Positions 42,555 through 51,715 of a stretch of DNA of 64,000 nt are shown one piece after another (within the stretch, counting starts at the first letter, position 1; every line of letters begins with the position of its first letter). Below the pieces are notes generated by a model. The model was not told the DNA's origin, did not search any database, and saw nothing but the letters and a program-made list of their open reading frames with translations. A program made the position numbers and the translations under genes. Where the stretch lies: the NCBI GenBank assembly GCA_016718275.1, contig JADKEA010000005.1, positions 124,001 to 188,000 on the forward strand. Reading direction: 5' to 3'. Source of the DNA: Candidatus Villigracilis affinis (lineage in GTDB: Bacteria; Chloroflexota; Anaerolineae; Anaerolineales; Villigracilaceae).

Positions 42555-43394
42555 TTATTGTTTCAAGAATTTTTCAAGCGGCTTGATGTATTTGTCGAAT
42601 TCCTCATACATCGGAAAGTGTCCGCAGTTTTCGATCAGGACAAGTTGCGCTGCGGGCATTTGTTTTTTGAAAACATGTGCTTGCGCAACAGGCACGGTGC
42701 CATCCTGCTCTCCAAAAATGACCAGTGTGGGCGCGGTGATATTCTTGAGCGAAGGAGTGAGGTCGGTGGCGTTGAGCGAATCCCATGCTTTGGGTGTAGA
42801 GTGGGCGATTTCTATGTTGAAGGCCATTTTTCGGTCGAGTTCCCAAAGATCGTAGGGCAGCCTGCGAATATTAAAAAACCAGGGACTGAAAACGAACCAT
42901 GCATAAGCCTTTGATATTTTTGTGATCGCCAGCGAAGTGCTGTAAAGCGCTGGGATGTGGTGCGCTGCGTTAACCGTTTTGCGTGTGAAGTTTTGCACCC
43001 ACCTCGAAAGCTCGCCTGTGACCACGCCATCCACGCTGACCAGCTTGCTTACCCGTTCTGGAGCGAGGTTGGATGCAAGGTAAGTGGCGATCTGCCCGCC
43101 CATGGAATGGCCGATGACGATGAACTTGTCAAAGCCAAAATGATCGGCAACTTTTAGCGCGCGCTCGGCCTGTTTGGCAATGCTGTAATCTCCGTCCAGG
43201 GGTTTGTCGCTGTTGCCAAAACCCAGATGGTCAATGGCGATGCAATGAAAATCCTGTTGGAGCGTTTCGATCGTGCGTGTCCACACGCCGCGATGAGACA
43301 TGATCCCGTGCAGAAATAACACAGGCGGATTCGTCGGAGAACCCGCCTGTGTGTAGGCAATGTTTTGATGATCGATCTGCAGATAGTCTGTCAT
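42555..43394 (-). CDS. Alpha/beta-fold hydrolase
   Basis: A 279-residue hydrolase: oxyanion region VLFLHGIMSHRGVW, nucleophile elbow GHSMGGQ (Ser about residue 96), acid in VIFGEQDG, and catalytic His in NCGHFPMYE near residue 265. Typical single-domain esterase or C-C hydrolase. Substrate not predictable. Its start lies about 24 nt downstream of the upp stop on the same strand. Confidence 0.87.
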   Translation of the reverse strand: MTDYLQIDHQNIAYTQAGSPTNPPVLFLHGIMSHRGVWTRTIETLQQDFHCIAIDHLGFGNSDKPLDGDYSIAKQAERALKVADHFGFDKFIVIGHSMGGQIATYLASNLAPERVSKLVSVDGVVTGELSRWVQNFTRKTVNAAHHIPALYSTSLAITKISKAYAWFVFSPWFFNIRRLPYDLWELDRKMAFNIEIAHSTPKAWDSLNATDLTPSLKNITAPTLVIFGEQDGTVPVAQAHVFKKQMPAAQLVLIENCGHFPMYEEFDKYIKPLEKFLKQ

Positions 43395-43418
43395 TTTTGA
43401 GGGTGTGCGAAACTTTAC

Positions 43419-44045
43419 CTATCCCGTTCCAAACTGGCGGTCACCTGCATCTCCAAGCCCAGGCACGATGTAGGCGCGTTCGTTGAGGTGATCGTCAATT
43501 GCGGCGATGAAAATGTCGATATCGGGATGCGCCTCCTGCATGGCTTTGATTCCCTCGGGTGCGGCGATCAGGCCGACGAATTTGATCTTGGTCACGCCCC
43601 AGCGTTTGAGAATATCGGCTGTGGCCGTGGCTGAACCGCCCGTTGCCAGCATTGGGTCGAGGATGAGGCAGACCGAAACACGCGGGTCCACGGGGAGTTT
43701 GTTGTAATACTCAACGGGTTGCAGGGTATGTTCGTCACGATACAGGCCGATGTGCCAGACCTCAGCACTCGGCATGAGTTCCCAAATTCCTTCCACCATG
43801 CCAAGCCCCGCGCGCAGAATGGGGATAAGGCCGATCTTTTCCTGCAATTGACGGGCGGTCATTGTTTCGAGTGGTGTCTCGATTTCGATTGGCACTGTGG
43901 CAAGGTCGGCAGTGGCTTCATATGCAAGAAGTCCCGCGATCTCTCTGACGAGTTCGCGGAACTTCTTGGGTTCGGTTTTCTTATCTCTCAAACGCGATAG
44001 CTTGTGGGCGATGAGGGGATGATGAGATGCGTATACATTCGACAT
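43419..44045 (-). CDS. upp: Uracil phosphoribosyltransferase
   Basis: A 208-residue enzyme making UMP from uracil and PRPP. The PRPP-binding loop reads LDPMLATGGSA (near residues 129-139), and the C-terminal uracil site AYIVPGLGDAGDR is intact. Length matches Upp. AGGAG is upstream of ATG. This is a nucleobase-salvage gene, thematically consistent with the purine island but on the other strand and far away. Confidence 0.93.
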   Translation of the reverse strand: MSNVYASHHPLIAHKLSRLRDKKTEPKKFRELVREIAGLLAYEATADLATVPIEIETPLETMTARQLQEKIGLIPILRAGLGMVEGIWELMPSAEVWHIGLYRDEHTLQPVEYYNKLPVDPRVSVCLILDPMLATGGSATATADILKRWGVTKIKFVGLIAAPEGIKAMQEAHPDIDIFIAAIDDHLNERAYIVPGLGDAGDRQFGTG

Positions 44046-44166
44046 GGGGCTTCTCCTGAAGTGGGTTACTTAATTATAGCCTTGAAGATGATATTTGGCC
44101 CGTGACTTTGAATGTTGGTTTTGATACACTGACCTTGCGTGTATAAAGCATGGCAAAGGAGAATTT

Positions 44167-44589
44167 ATGAACGGAAATGATTTTATGGCGTGGGTCTTGC
44201 GTTCACCGTTTCATGGCATGTTAAGTAATGGCATGATGCTTATTACCATCAAGGGGCGTAAAACTGGGAAGACTTATACAACCCCTGTTGGCTATTATGT
44301 CGAAAATGATTATCTATGGGTCATCACCAGCCGCGAGCGGACCTGGTGGAAGAACCTGCAGGGCGGCGCACAGGTGGGCATGCTGCTGAAGCGCAAGCCT
44401 GTTCAAGGCACGGCTGATGTTGAGCTGGATGAAAAATCCGTGGAGGCGCGAATGTACGAATATCTGCGCCACGTTCCGCAGGCGGCCAGGCCAATGGGTA
44501 TCCGTGTCGAAGATGAAAAGCCGAACGCTGAAGATATTGCCCGTACGGCAAAAGATAGATTGTTCGTAAAGATCAAACTAGCGGAATAA
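44167..44589 (+). CDS. Deazaflavin-dependent oxidoreductase-like protein (DUF385)
   Basis: A 140-residue protein of the split beta-barrel F420-binding family: ITIKGRKTGKTYTTPVGYY, WWKNLQGGAQVGMLL. AAAGGAG precedes ATG. The family reduces substrates with F420 or binds flavins; the substrate is unknown. Its last 12 nt overlap the convergent zinc-ribbon gene. Confidence 0.85.
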   Translation: MNGNDFMAWVLRSPFHGMLSNGMMLITIKGRKTGKTYTTPVGYYVENDYLWVITSRERTWWKNLQGGAQVGMLLKRKPVQGTADVELDEKSVEARMYEYLRHVPQAARPMGIRVEDEKPNAEDIARTAKDRLFVKIKLAE

Positions 44590-44937
44590 ATTAAAAACGA
44601 AAGGCAATGCGCCCAGCGCCATGCAAATGAAAAAGCCGACAACGAAAATGGTGAGACAGGTGGGAAGAACCCAACGGATCCATGTCCAGTAGGCGTACAT
44701 ATTCCAGGCTTTGATGGCGAGGGGCTGGGCTTTGCGAAGAAGTTCGGGCGCTTCTTTTTCCAAACTGACAACTGGTTTTGCCTTCGGTTGAATTTTTTCC
44801 ACCCTGGGTATGGCCCTCGTCCGCAGTTCTTCGGGGATGGTGAGTGTGATTCCGCAATAGGCACAGGCCATGCTGATTTGACCCGCTTCGGGTTTATTGG
44901 GCGCGCCGCAGCCAGTACAGTGAAAGGTTTGAGTCAT
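44578..44937 (-). CDS. Zinc-ribbon membrane protein of unknown function
   Basis: A 119-residue protein: N-terminal zinc ribbon (CTGCGAPN and CAYC), a basic middle region, and one or two C-terminal membrane segments (about residues 82-115). Same layout as the protein at 3786-4337. Convergent with the DUF385 gene and overlapping it by 12 nt. Function unknown. Confidence 0.65.
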   Translation of the reverse strand: MTQTFHCTGCGAPNKPEAGQISMACAYCGITLTIPEELRTRAIPRVEKIQPKAKPVVSLEKEAPELLRKAQPLAIKAWNMYAYWTWIRWVLPTCLTIFVVGFFICMALGALPFVFNLFR

Positions 44938-45020
44938 TGTTTTGAGTTCTCCAAGTCGGGCAATTATAAAAGCAAGTTGCGATAGAATCGGACCAACCCA
45001 ATTCAGAGGAGAACTTTCCC

Positions 45021-46982
45021 ATGACCGAACAATTTACATTCGGCGGTGAGATCATTTGGCGCCCCACATCTGACCATATTGAGCAGGCCAACCTGACGGC
45101 GTTCATGCGCCTGCACGGCATCCGCGATTTTGATGAACTCATGCAAAAGTCCACGAGTGATGTGGCGTGGTTCACAGATGCGGTATTGAAATTCCTCGAC
45201 ATTCAATTTTACGAACCCTATTCTAAAGTGGTTGATCTGTCTGAAGGAATTCAATTCCCCAAATGGTGCGTGGATGGGCGGATGAATATCGTCCACAATT
45301 GTGTGGATAAATACCAGGTATCAGCAGCCAGTGGACACGCGAAGCGGGCAGTGGTATTTGAAGGGGAAGAGGGAATTACAAAGACTTTTACTTATGAAAT
45401 GCTTTATAAAGAAGTGAATAAAACTGCAAATGCCTTGCACTCACTGGGGCTGGGCAAGGGAGATGCGATCGGCATTTTCATGCCGATGACTCCCGAGATC
45501 GTGATCGCATTGCTTGCCATCGCAAAGATTGGCGGAATTATTTTGCCGTTGTTCTCGGGTTACGGCGCAGGAGCGATTGTTTCAAGGCTGGCGGATGCAA
45601 ATGCGAAGGCGCTCTTCGCGGCAGATGGCGCCTATCGACGCGGTAAGGCGGTGGAGATGAAGTCCATTGCGGATGAGGCGGCAGAGCAGGTTGGTTCTTT
45701 GCAGCATATGATCGTTTTGAGGCGGACAGGGCAAGCGATAAAAATGAAGGAAGGAAGAGATCATTGGTGGCACGAGTTGATTGATCAACAATCAGATGAG
45801 TGCGAAACTGAAAAGACCAGTGCCGAAGACCCGTTGATGATTATCTATACTTCGGGCACGACCGGCAAGCCGAAAGGCGCGGTTCACACCCATTGCGGAT
45901 TCCCCGTCAAAGCTGCGCAGGATATGGCGTTTGGGACGGATGTGCATGCGGGGGATGTGATTTACTGGATGACCGACATGGGTTGGATGATGGGGCCGTG
46001 GCAGGTGTTTGGGAGTCTGCTGTTGGGGGCGACAATGTTTCTTTATGACGGCGCACCAGATTTCCCTGCGCCAGACCGTTTGTGGGAATTGGTCGAGAAA
46101 CATGGGATCAATCAAATGGGTGTCTCGCCAACTTTGATCCGCTCGTTGATCCCGCAGGGGGATGAGCATTTCAAGAAGCATGACCTTTCCTCGCTCAAGT
46201 GCTTTGCATCGACAGGCGAGCCGTGGAACCCCGACCCGTGGATGTGGTTATTCGAGAAGGTTGGGGATGGAAAGCGCCCGATCATTAATTACTCAGGCGG
46301 CACCGAAATTTCAGGCGGAATCGTAATGGGAAATCCGCTCATGCCGTTGAAGCCGTGCGCATTTTCTGCGGCCTGTCCCGGCATGGATGCGGATGTGGTC
46401 GATGAAAACGGAAAGTCCATTCGCAACGCGGTGGGCGAATTGGTCATCAAAGCGCCGTGGATCGGCATGACACGTGGCTTCTGGAACGACAGGCAGCGCT
46501 ACCTCGATACCTATTGGTCTCGCTGGGAAAATGTATGGGTGCACGGTGATTTCGCTGCGATTGACGGCGACGGGCTTTGGTATATCCTCGGGCGCTCAGA
46601 TGACACGATCAAGATCGCGGGGAAGCGATTGGGGCCCGCCGAAGTGGAGTCGATTCTCGTGAGGCACGCTTCAGTGGTGGAGGCGGCGGCGATCGGGGTG
46701 CCGCACGATGTCAAAGGGAGTGAATTGGTCCTTTTCGCAGTGACCAGGCCCGGGGTAGTCGGAAGCGATGCCCTTCGTCGGGAGCTGCATGAGATGGTTG
46801 TCGCAGAAATGGGCAAGCCGCTGGCGCCGAAGGCCATCCTGTTTGTCTCTGATTTGCCCAAAACGCGCAATGCCAAGGTGATGCGGCGGGTGATTCGCTC
46901 GGCATACCTCGGTTTGGAACTTGGGGATACCTCGTCACTGGTCAATCCGCAGGCGGTGGATGAGATTCGGCGCGCAAAATGA
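45021..46982 (+). CDS. Acyl-CoA synthetase (acetyl-CoA synthetase-like)
   Basis: A 653-residue adenylate-forming enzyme. YTSGTTGKPKGAV (P-loop, about residues 275-287), WMTDMGWMMGPW, and YSGGTEISGG follow acetyl/propionyl-CoA synthetase order; the C-terminal PKTRNAKVMRR carries the acylation-type lysine. Makes acyl-CoA from an organic acid, ATP and CoA; substrate likely acetate or another short acid. AGAGGAGAAC precedes ATG. Confidence 0.9.
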   Translation: MTEQFTFGGEIIWRPTSDHIEQANLTAFMRLHGIRDFDELMQKSTSDVAWFTDAVLKFLDIQFYEPYSKVVDLSEGIQFPKWCVDGRMNIVHNCVDKYQVSAASGHAKRAVVFEGEEGITKTFTYEMLYKEVNKTANALHSLGLGKGDAIGIFMPMTPEIVIALLAIAKIGGIILPLFSGYGAGAIVSRLADANAKALFAADGAYRRGKAVEMKSIADEAAEQVGSLQHMIVLRRTGQAIKMKEGRDHWWHELIDQQSDECETEKTSAEDPLMIIYTSGTTGKPKGAVHTHCGFPVKAAQDMAFGTDVHAGDVIYWMTDMGWMMGPWQVFGSLLLGATMFLYDGAPDFPAPDRLWELVEKHGINQMGVSPTLIRSLIPQGDEHFKKHDLSSLKCFASTGEPWNPDPWMWLFEKVGDGKRPIINYSGGTEISGGIVMGNPLMPLKPCAFSAACPGMDADVVDENGKSIRNAVGELVIKAPWIGMTRGFWNDRQRYLDTYWSRWENVWVHGDFAAIDGDGLWYILGRSDDTIKIAGKRLGPAEVESILVRHASVVEAAAIGVPHDVKGSELVLFAVTRPGVVGSDALRRELHEMVVAEMGKPLAPKAILFVSDLPKTRNAKVMRRVIRSAYLGLELGDTSSLVNPQAVDEIRRAK

Positions 46983-47043
46983 AATTTTGACCCTGCATTA
47001 TAATAACGGGCGTCTCGCAAGCCCTGCGGGAAAAGGAGATTTA

Positions 47044-48795
47044 ATGAAAAAAGCTCGTTACGTGTTTTGGGTGTATGGCCTGATACTTACAATAATTCTG
47101 TCGGCCTGTGGCTCGCCGACGCCTGTGGTGGTCGTGGTGACTGCCACGTCACTGCCTCCAACCGAGGGAGTGATCGAGCCGCCGACTCCAACTTTAGTAC
47201 CTGTGAATCTTTCAGGTCCGCAGAGTGGCGATAAAATACGATGGATCGATGGAAGTAATTTGATCTATATTCCGCCTGGTGAATTCGTGATGGGGAACGG
47301 CGGTTTCGATGCGCCCGTACGCAATGTAACTTTAGACGGTTTTTGGATCTACCAAACCAAGGTGACCAACCGCATGTTCGCGCAATGCGTGGCGGTTGGT
47401 TCTTGTACTGCTCCCACCGAGGAACTTGGCGGGCCGGTGTTCAGCAATCCCGAATATGCCAATCATCCCGTGGTGGGTGTAACTTGGGATCAAGCTCAAG
47501 CCTACTGCGGCTGGGCCAATGGACAATTGCCGACAGAAGCGCAATGGGAAAAAGCGGCCCGCGGCCTCTCTGGAAACTTGTATCCGTGGGGTAACGACGA
47601 GCCTGCCTGCGACTTTTTGAATTTTGGTTATTGTCTTGGCCGCACCACCGAAGTGGATGCTTTTGCCGAGAGCGGGAGTCCGTTTGGCTTGTACGATATG
47701 GCGGGCAATCTCTTTGAATGGGTAAACGATTGGTATGCCGAAGCCTATTACAACGAAGCTCCAGCCGCCAACCCAACTGGACCTGACAGCGGTCAATATC
47801 GGGTCATTCGTGGAAGTTCGTTCGAGACCGACCCTGAACTGGTTGAATCTGCGATTCGGCATTTCGGCGCCCAGGGATATCACACCCGCGATATTGGCTT
47901 CCGTTGCACGGTTCCACAGCCACAGTTGTTTGCTCCGTATTGCCAGCTTTCGGCTTATATTCCTTCGGGCGTGATCGTTTCGAATGGATGTCAATTGCCT
48001 GAGGCCGAAGTGGCGGGTCAATACTGCGCGGTGGGGCGGAGCTTTGCCACGGTCAGCCTCTCCCCGGGAGCGATCTATCAAACTGGCGAAAACTTGAAAT
48101 GTGAAGAAGCGGTCGTAGATGGTCAGCGCGTACTCACTTGTGTTGGGCCGTTCGCACAGGAAGCCACGAACGAGATCACAGTTTGTAACCCAACCTGCAG
48201 CAATTCCCCGGATATCACGGGCGCTTCACCGACCTGTGACCCCGGGTACACACTAGACCCTGTCACCAATTCCTGTAATTACGCGCCAGTGCCTAATGAA
48301 TTGAGTGTGGCGGGATGTCCCGCTGGTTACAATTTGATGGACCGAGGCGGACAGCAAACCTGCGTGGTCTCAACGAATGCAAATGGAGAGTGTCCGAACG
48401 GTTTATATTATGACGATCTTGCTGGGATGTGCGTCCCGCCGAATGGATTGGTCGAAGCGCCGATCGGCATCAACAACGCTCCGCTGGCGGCTCAAACCTA
48501 TTCAGGCTGCGCGGCTGGATTTACCTACAGTGACACATTCCAATGCTGCCAGGCCGTAACCGGTGGTACCTACCCTGGTTGCTCCCCAGGGTCCACGTTC
48601 AATCGGGACCTCGGAGCTTGCTCGCCAGGCGAGATCAGACTCGCCGGCCCGGGCTGTGTCACACTCGACGTGACCACGCTCAAGTGCAGCCAGCCCGTGG
48701 ACGTGTGTTCCCGCATCAAATCTGAGACCACTTGTATTCGTAACTCCTACGCTTGTAAATGGGATGACGAGATCAATGTTTGTATGTTGAGGTAA
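47044..48795 (+). CDS. Formylglycine-generating enzyme-like lipoprotein
   Basis: A 583-residue lipoprotein: signal peptide with LSAC, a short Thr/Pro linker, then a SUMF1-type domain (PPGEFVMGN, GVTWDQAQAYCGWANG, LPTEAQWEKAARG, YPWGNDE, DMAGNLFEWVNDW, IRGSSF, FRC; about residues 70-300). The C-terminal 280 residues are Cys-rich with repeated CPxGY/CxPGx units, perhaps disulfide-stabilised. Whether it has FGE activity is unknown. ATG 47044 with AAGGAG upstream; the frame from 46921 is a read-in. Ends before a strong terminator. Confidence 0.8.
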   Translation: MKKARYVFWVYGLILTIILSACGSPTPVVVVVTATSLPPTEGVIEPPTPTLVPVNLSGPQSGDKIRWIDGSNLIYIPPGEFVMGNGGFDAPVRNVTLDGFWIYQTKVTNRMFAQCVAVGSCTAPTEELGGPVFSNPEYANHPVVGVTWDQAQAYCGWANGQLPTEAQWEKAARGLSGNLYPWGNDEPACDFLNFGYCLGRTTEVDAFAESGSPFGLYDMAGNLFEWVNDWYAEAYYNEAPAANPTGPDSGQYRVIRGSSFETDPELVESAIRHFGAQGYHTRDIGFRCTVPQPQLFAPYCQLSAYIPSGVIVSNGCQLPEAEVAGQYCAVGRSFATVSLSPGAIYQTGENLKCEEAVVDGQRVLTCVGPFAQEATNEITVCNPTCSNSPDITGASPTCDPGYTLDPVTNSCNYAPVPNELSVAGCPAGYNLMDRGGQQTCVVSTNANGECPNGLYYDDLAGMCVPPNGLVEAPIGINNAPLAAQTYSGCAAGFTYSDTFQCCQAVTGGTYPGCSPGSTFNRDLGACSPGEIRLAGPGCVTLDVTTLKCSQPVDVCSRIKSETTCIRNSYACKWDDEINVCMLR

Positions 48796-48812
48796 AAAGA
48801 TAAAAGAGTACG

Positions 48813-48855
48813 AACAATGCCCCGTGGATCATTTTCCACGGGGCATTGTTTTTTT
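48813..48855 (+). terminator. Intrinsic terminator
   Basis: A 15-bp perfect stem (AACAATGCCCCGTGG and its complement) with an 8-nt loop is followed by a run of T. Confidence 0.9.
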
Positions 48856-49156
48856 AAATTGCTGAAAACGGAAGATCAGGTCATTTCTTTTTTCCGAAAC
48901 CAACCACTTGTGATCGTTTCCTGATGTTTTATTTCATTCGTAAGTGATTCTAGAAAGCATAACAATCTTTGCCAGATATATAAGGATATGTTTTCCGAAT
49001 CCTACAAGCATGATAAACGGTATGACAGGGGAGTGACTAAAGATACTGATGCCTTTCTTTATTTGTGGTATATTTCACAATTGAGAATGGTATTTTTGCT
49101 GTATGGAGGCAAAGGCAAAACGTTTGTTCAACTAGTTTCGGAGGCTTTAATAAAAA
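48856..49156 (+). other. Non-coding A/T-rich stretch before the hydrogenase operon
   Basis: About 300 nt with lower GC than its surroundings and only a weak 60-codon ORF. It must hold the hydrogenase promoter; a TATATT near 49067 is a candidate -10, but no convincing -35 is seen. GGAGG about 13 nt before the first hydrogenase ATG is the best ribosome site. Confidence 0.5.
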
Positions 49157-49651
49157 ATGGAAAGAGTTGAGTATGGTCTGCTTCTGGCGGGGGCTATTAT
49201 TTGCGCTTATCGCGCCATCGTATCAAAACGTATTCTTTCGTCAACGATATATCTGGCATGTATCAGCGCGCTGATCTCGGTTGTGTTATTCATGTTGGGC
49301 GCAACCCAGGTGGCAGTGATGGAACTCTCCGTGGGGGCGGGGCTCGTCACCGTATTGTTGGTCTATGCGTTGAGTGTGGTGGGTGAGGATGCGCTTGATC
49401 CAAGTTCGGTCATCTCGAAGCCGCTCGCGATTGCGGTGGTCGCTGTGGTGACCTTGTTGCTGGGATGGATGATCTATCCCGCTACCCAATTTGAAAACCT
49501 GATGGGCTCGGTTGACCTTGCCAGTGTGCTCTGGCAGCAACGGGTGCTTGACGTATGGATTCAAATCGTTCTGATCTTCTCCGGCGTGATGGGTGTTCTC
49601 GGATTGCTTTCTGAGAGAACCCCCGGCAAAGCCGAAGGAGGGCATTCATGA
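49157..49651 (+). CDS. Hydrogenase membrane subunit, NuoJ/MbhD-MbhE-like
   Basis: A 164-residue protein with about five membrane segments; the ATQVAVMELSVGAGLVTVLLVYALSVVG region is the conserved helix of NuoJ/MrpA-C-terminal-type subunits. First gene of a nine-subunit energy-converting hydrogenase operon. Probably part of the proton- or sodium-translocating arm. Overlaps the next gene by four bases. Confidence 0.8.
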   Translation: MERVEYGLLLAGAIICAYRAIVSKRILSSTIYLACISALISVVLFMLGATQVAVMELSVGAGLVTVLLVYALSVVGEDALDPSSVISKPLAIAVVAVVTLLLGWMIYPATQFENLMGSVDLASVLWQQRVLDVWIQIVLIFSGVMGVLGLLSERTPGKAEGGHS

Positions 49652-49959
49652 AACTGACTGAAATTAATATCATCCTGATTGGCATTGTCAGCCTGCTCGG
49701 CGTTGGTTTTTATGGCCTCTTGATCACGCGCAATCTCATCAAGGTGGTGATGGTTCTGCAAATACTGGTCAAGGCCGTAGTGTTGGCTTTTGTCTTCTCG
49801 GGGAAGGTAAGCGGCAACCTCGGGCTGGGACAATCCATCGCTGCGACGGTCATTGTGGCTGATACGATCGTGGCGGTTGTGGGGCTGGCCCTGGCGGTTC
49901 AAGTCCGCCGCCGTTTCGGCACACTTGATGCGCCTGAGATCTCCACGTTGAGAGGTTAA
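49648..49959 (+). CDS. Hydrogenase membrane subunit, NuoK/MrpC/HyfE-like
   Basis: A 103-residue three-helix membrane protein with NLIKVVMVLQILVKAVVL and the TVIVADTIVAVVGLALAV helix typical of NuoK/MnhC. Translationally coupled to the previous gene. Confidence 0.82.
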   Translation: MKLTEINIILIGIVSLLGVGFYGLLITRNLIKVVMVLQILVKAVVLAFVFSGKVSGNLGLGQSIAATVIVADTIVAVVGLALAVQVRRRFGTLDAPEISTLRG

Positions 49960-49960
49960 T

Positions 49961-51715
49961 ATGGCGAATATATTGATCCTTCTCATCATTGGGTTCCCGT
50001 GGCTTGGCGCGCTCATCGTTTGGCTGATTGGCGACGCACGTCCAAAGACCCAGCACACACTTGCAGTGGCCTTCAGCCTGCTTTCAGGCATTTCCTCCTT
50101 GATCCTTTTGGCATTTATCAACTCACAGCCAGCCATTGACCTTTCACTTGGAACTTCATTCGGCAACCTTACCTTCACCCCTGATGGACTCGCCGTTTCG
50201 CTGACCGTCATCGCAACCGTCGTCGGTTCACTGGCCGTTTTGTTTTCGGTGGATTACATGCGCGGCGAAGCACAGCTCGGCCGTTACTACTTTATGGTGT
50301 TGTTCTTCATCGGCGCAATGGCGGGTTTGGTGCTGAGCGGAAATTTGCTCTTCACCTTCTTCTTCTGGGAGATCACCGCGCTATGTTCGTACGGATTGAT
50401 CTCTTTCTACAACGACGACCCAAAAGCTGTGGCGGGCGGTATCAAGGCCTTGATCATTACACAAGTGGGCGGTGTAGGATTGCTGGCAGGCGCTTTGATT
50501 TCCTACGCCAACCTCGGCAGTTTTCAAATTTCAGAACTGCTTGGGAGGGCAGACACAATCCCAACTGCCGCACTCTCGTTCATCGCTTTTAGTTTTTTGA
50601 TTGCGGCTGCTGCCAAGTCGGCGCAATTCCCATTTCACACATGGCTGCCCGATGCAATGGAAGCGCCGACTCCGATCAGCGCATTGATCCATGCCGCCAC
50701 GATGGTGAACGCGGGTATTTATTTACTGGCGCGTTTTTATCCCGCTTTTGAATCCGTCCCTGGTTGGAAAACAGCCGTTATTCTTGTGGGTGTAACTTCT
50801 GCATTGATCACTGCCTTCATGGCGCTGACTGCCACCGATCTCAAACGAGCGTTGGCTTATTCCACGGTCAGCCAGCTTGGGTACATGGTTTATGCCATCG
50901 GCGCAGGCGGCGTGCTGGCGAGTCAGTTTCATTTATTCAGCCATGCGGTTTTCAAAGCCTTGCTCTTCCTCACCGCAGGCTCGGTCATTCACGCTGTGGG
51001 TACACGTGACATGCGCCGCATGGGCGGCCTCGGCGCAAAGATGCCTTTCGCGCGCAATGTCTTTATCATTGGCGCATTGGCATTGGCGGGCATTCCCATC
51101 TTCAACGGGTTTTGGAGCAAGGAACTCATTCTCGAAGTCGGCCTCGAACATTCCCCGATGTGGGCATACGCCCTCATGCTTCTCGGTGCAGGACTCACCG
51201 CCTTTTACACTTTCCGCATGACTTGGATGGTCTTCTTCGGCACACCGCGCGAAACGCTGCACATTCATCCCATTGGCCTCGCCATGAAAATCTCATTGGC
51301 CGTGTTATCCATCGGCACATTCACCACCTGGCTCCTCTTTGGTGGATTGAATGGAATATTATCCACGTCCCTGCCTTTTCATGAAATCGAAGCAGAATCC
51401 ACCCTGGAGATGATCAAAGCGGTCAGCTTCGCACCCGCAACCTGGTTCGCTCTTCTGGTAGTGACTCTCGGCCTGGGCCTCTTCTTCGCCTTCGGACGGA
51501 AGTTTGCACTCTCGGAAAGCCCCGCCTGGTTGAGTACACTGACCGAATCTTCCTTCGGATTTGAACCTGTCAATCGTTTTGTCGTCAGCCTTGTTTCGAA
51601 CGGTGCTGAGAAATTACGCGCCACACAAACAGGCCAGTTGAATTGGAATATCCTCGCCATTGTTGGCGCGCTGCTGGTCGTACTTGCGGCTTTGGTATGG
51701 GGGGGAGCCTTATGA
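49961..51715 (+). CDS. Hydrogenase antiporter-like subunit, NuoL/HyfB-like
   Basis: A 584-residue antiporter-like subunit with about fourteen membrane segments. Proton-channel residues are visible: EITALCSYGLISFY (TM5 Glu region), QFPFHTWLPDAMEAPTPISALIHAATMV and the later SHAVFKALLFLTAG Lys/His. It pumps ions driven by the hydrogenase module. Overlaps the next gene by ATGA. Confidence 0.9.
   Translation: MANILILLIIGFPWLGALIVWLIGDARPKTQHTLAVAFSLLSGISSLILLAFINSQPAIDLSLGTSFGNLTFTPDGLAVSLTVIATVVGSLAVLFSVDYMRGEAQLGRYYFMVLFFIGAMAGLVLSGNLLFTFFFWEITALCSYGLISFYNDDPKAVAGGIKALIITQVGGVGLLAGALISYANLGSFQISELLGRADTIPTAALSFIAFSFLIAAAAKSAQFPFHTWLPDAMEAPTPISALIHAATMVNAGIYLLARFYPAFESVPGWKTAVILVGVTSALITAFMALTATDLKRALAYSTVSQLGYMVYAIGAGGVLASQFHLFSHAVFKALLFLTAGSVIHAVGTRDMRRMGGLGAKMPFARNVFIIGALALAGIPIFNGFWSKELILEVGLEHSPMWAYALMLLGAGLTAFYTFRMTWMVFFGTPRETLHIHPIGLAMKISLAVLSIGTFTTWLLFGGLNGILSTSLPFHEIEAESTLEMIKAVSFAPATWFALLVVTLGLGLFFAFGRKFALSESPAWLSTLTESSFGFEPVNRFVVSLVSNGAEKLRATQTGQLNWNILAIVGALLVVLAALVWGGAL

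Noticed and set aside
48988..49170. A 60-codon ORF before the hydrogenase operon
   Set aside because: No ribosome site, no motif, and it overlaps the ribosome-site region of the first hydrogenase gene.
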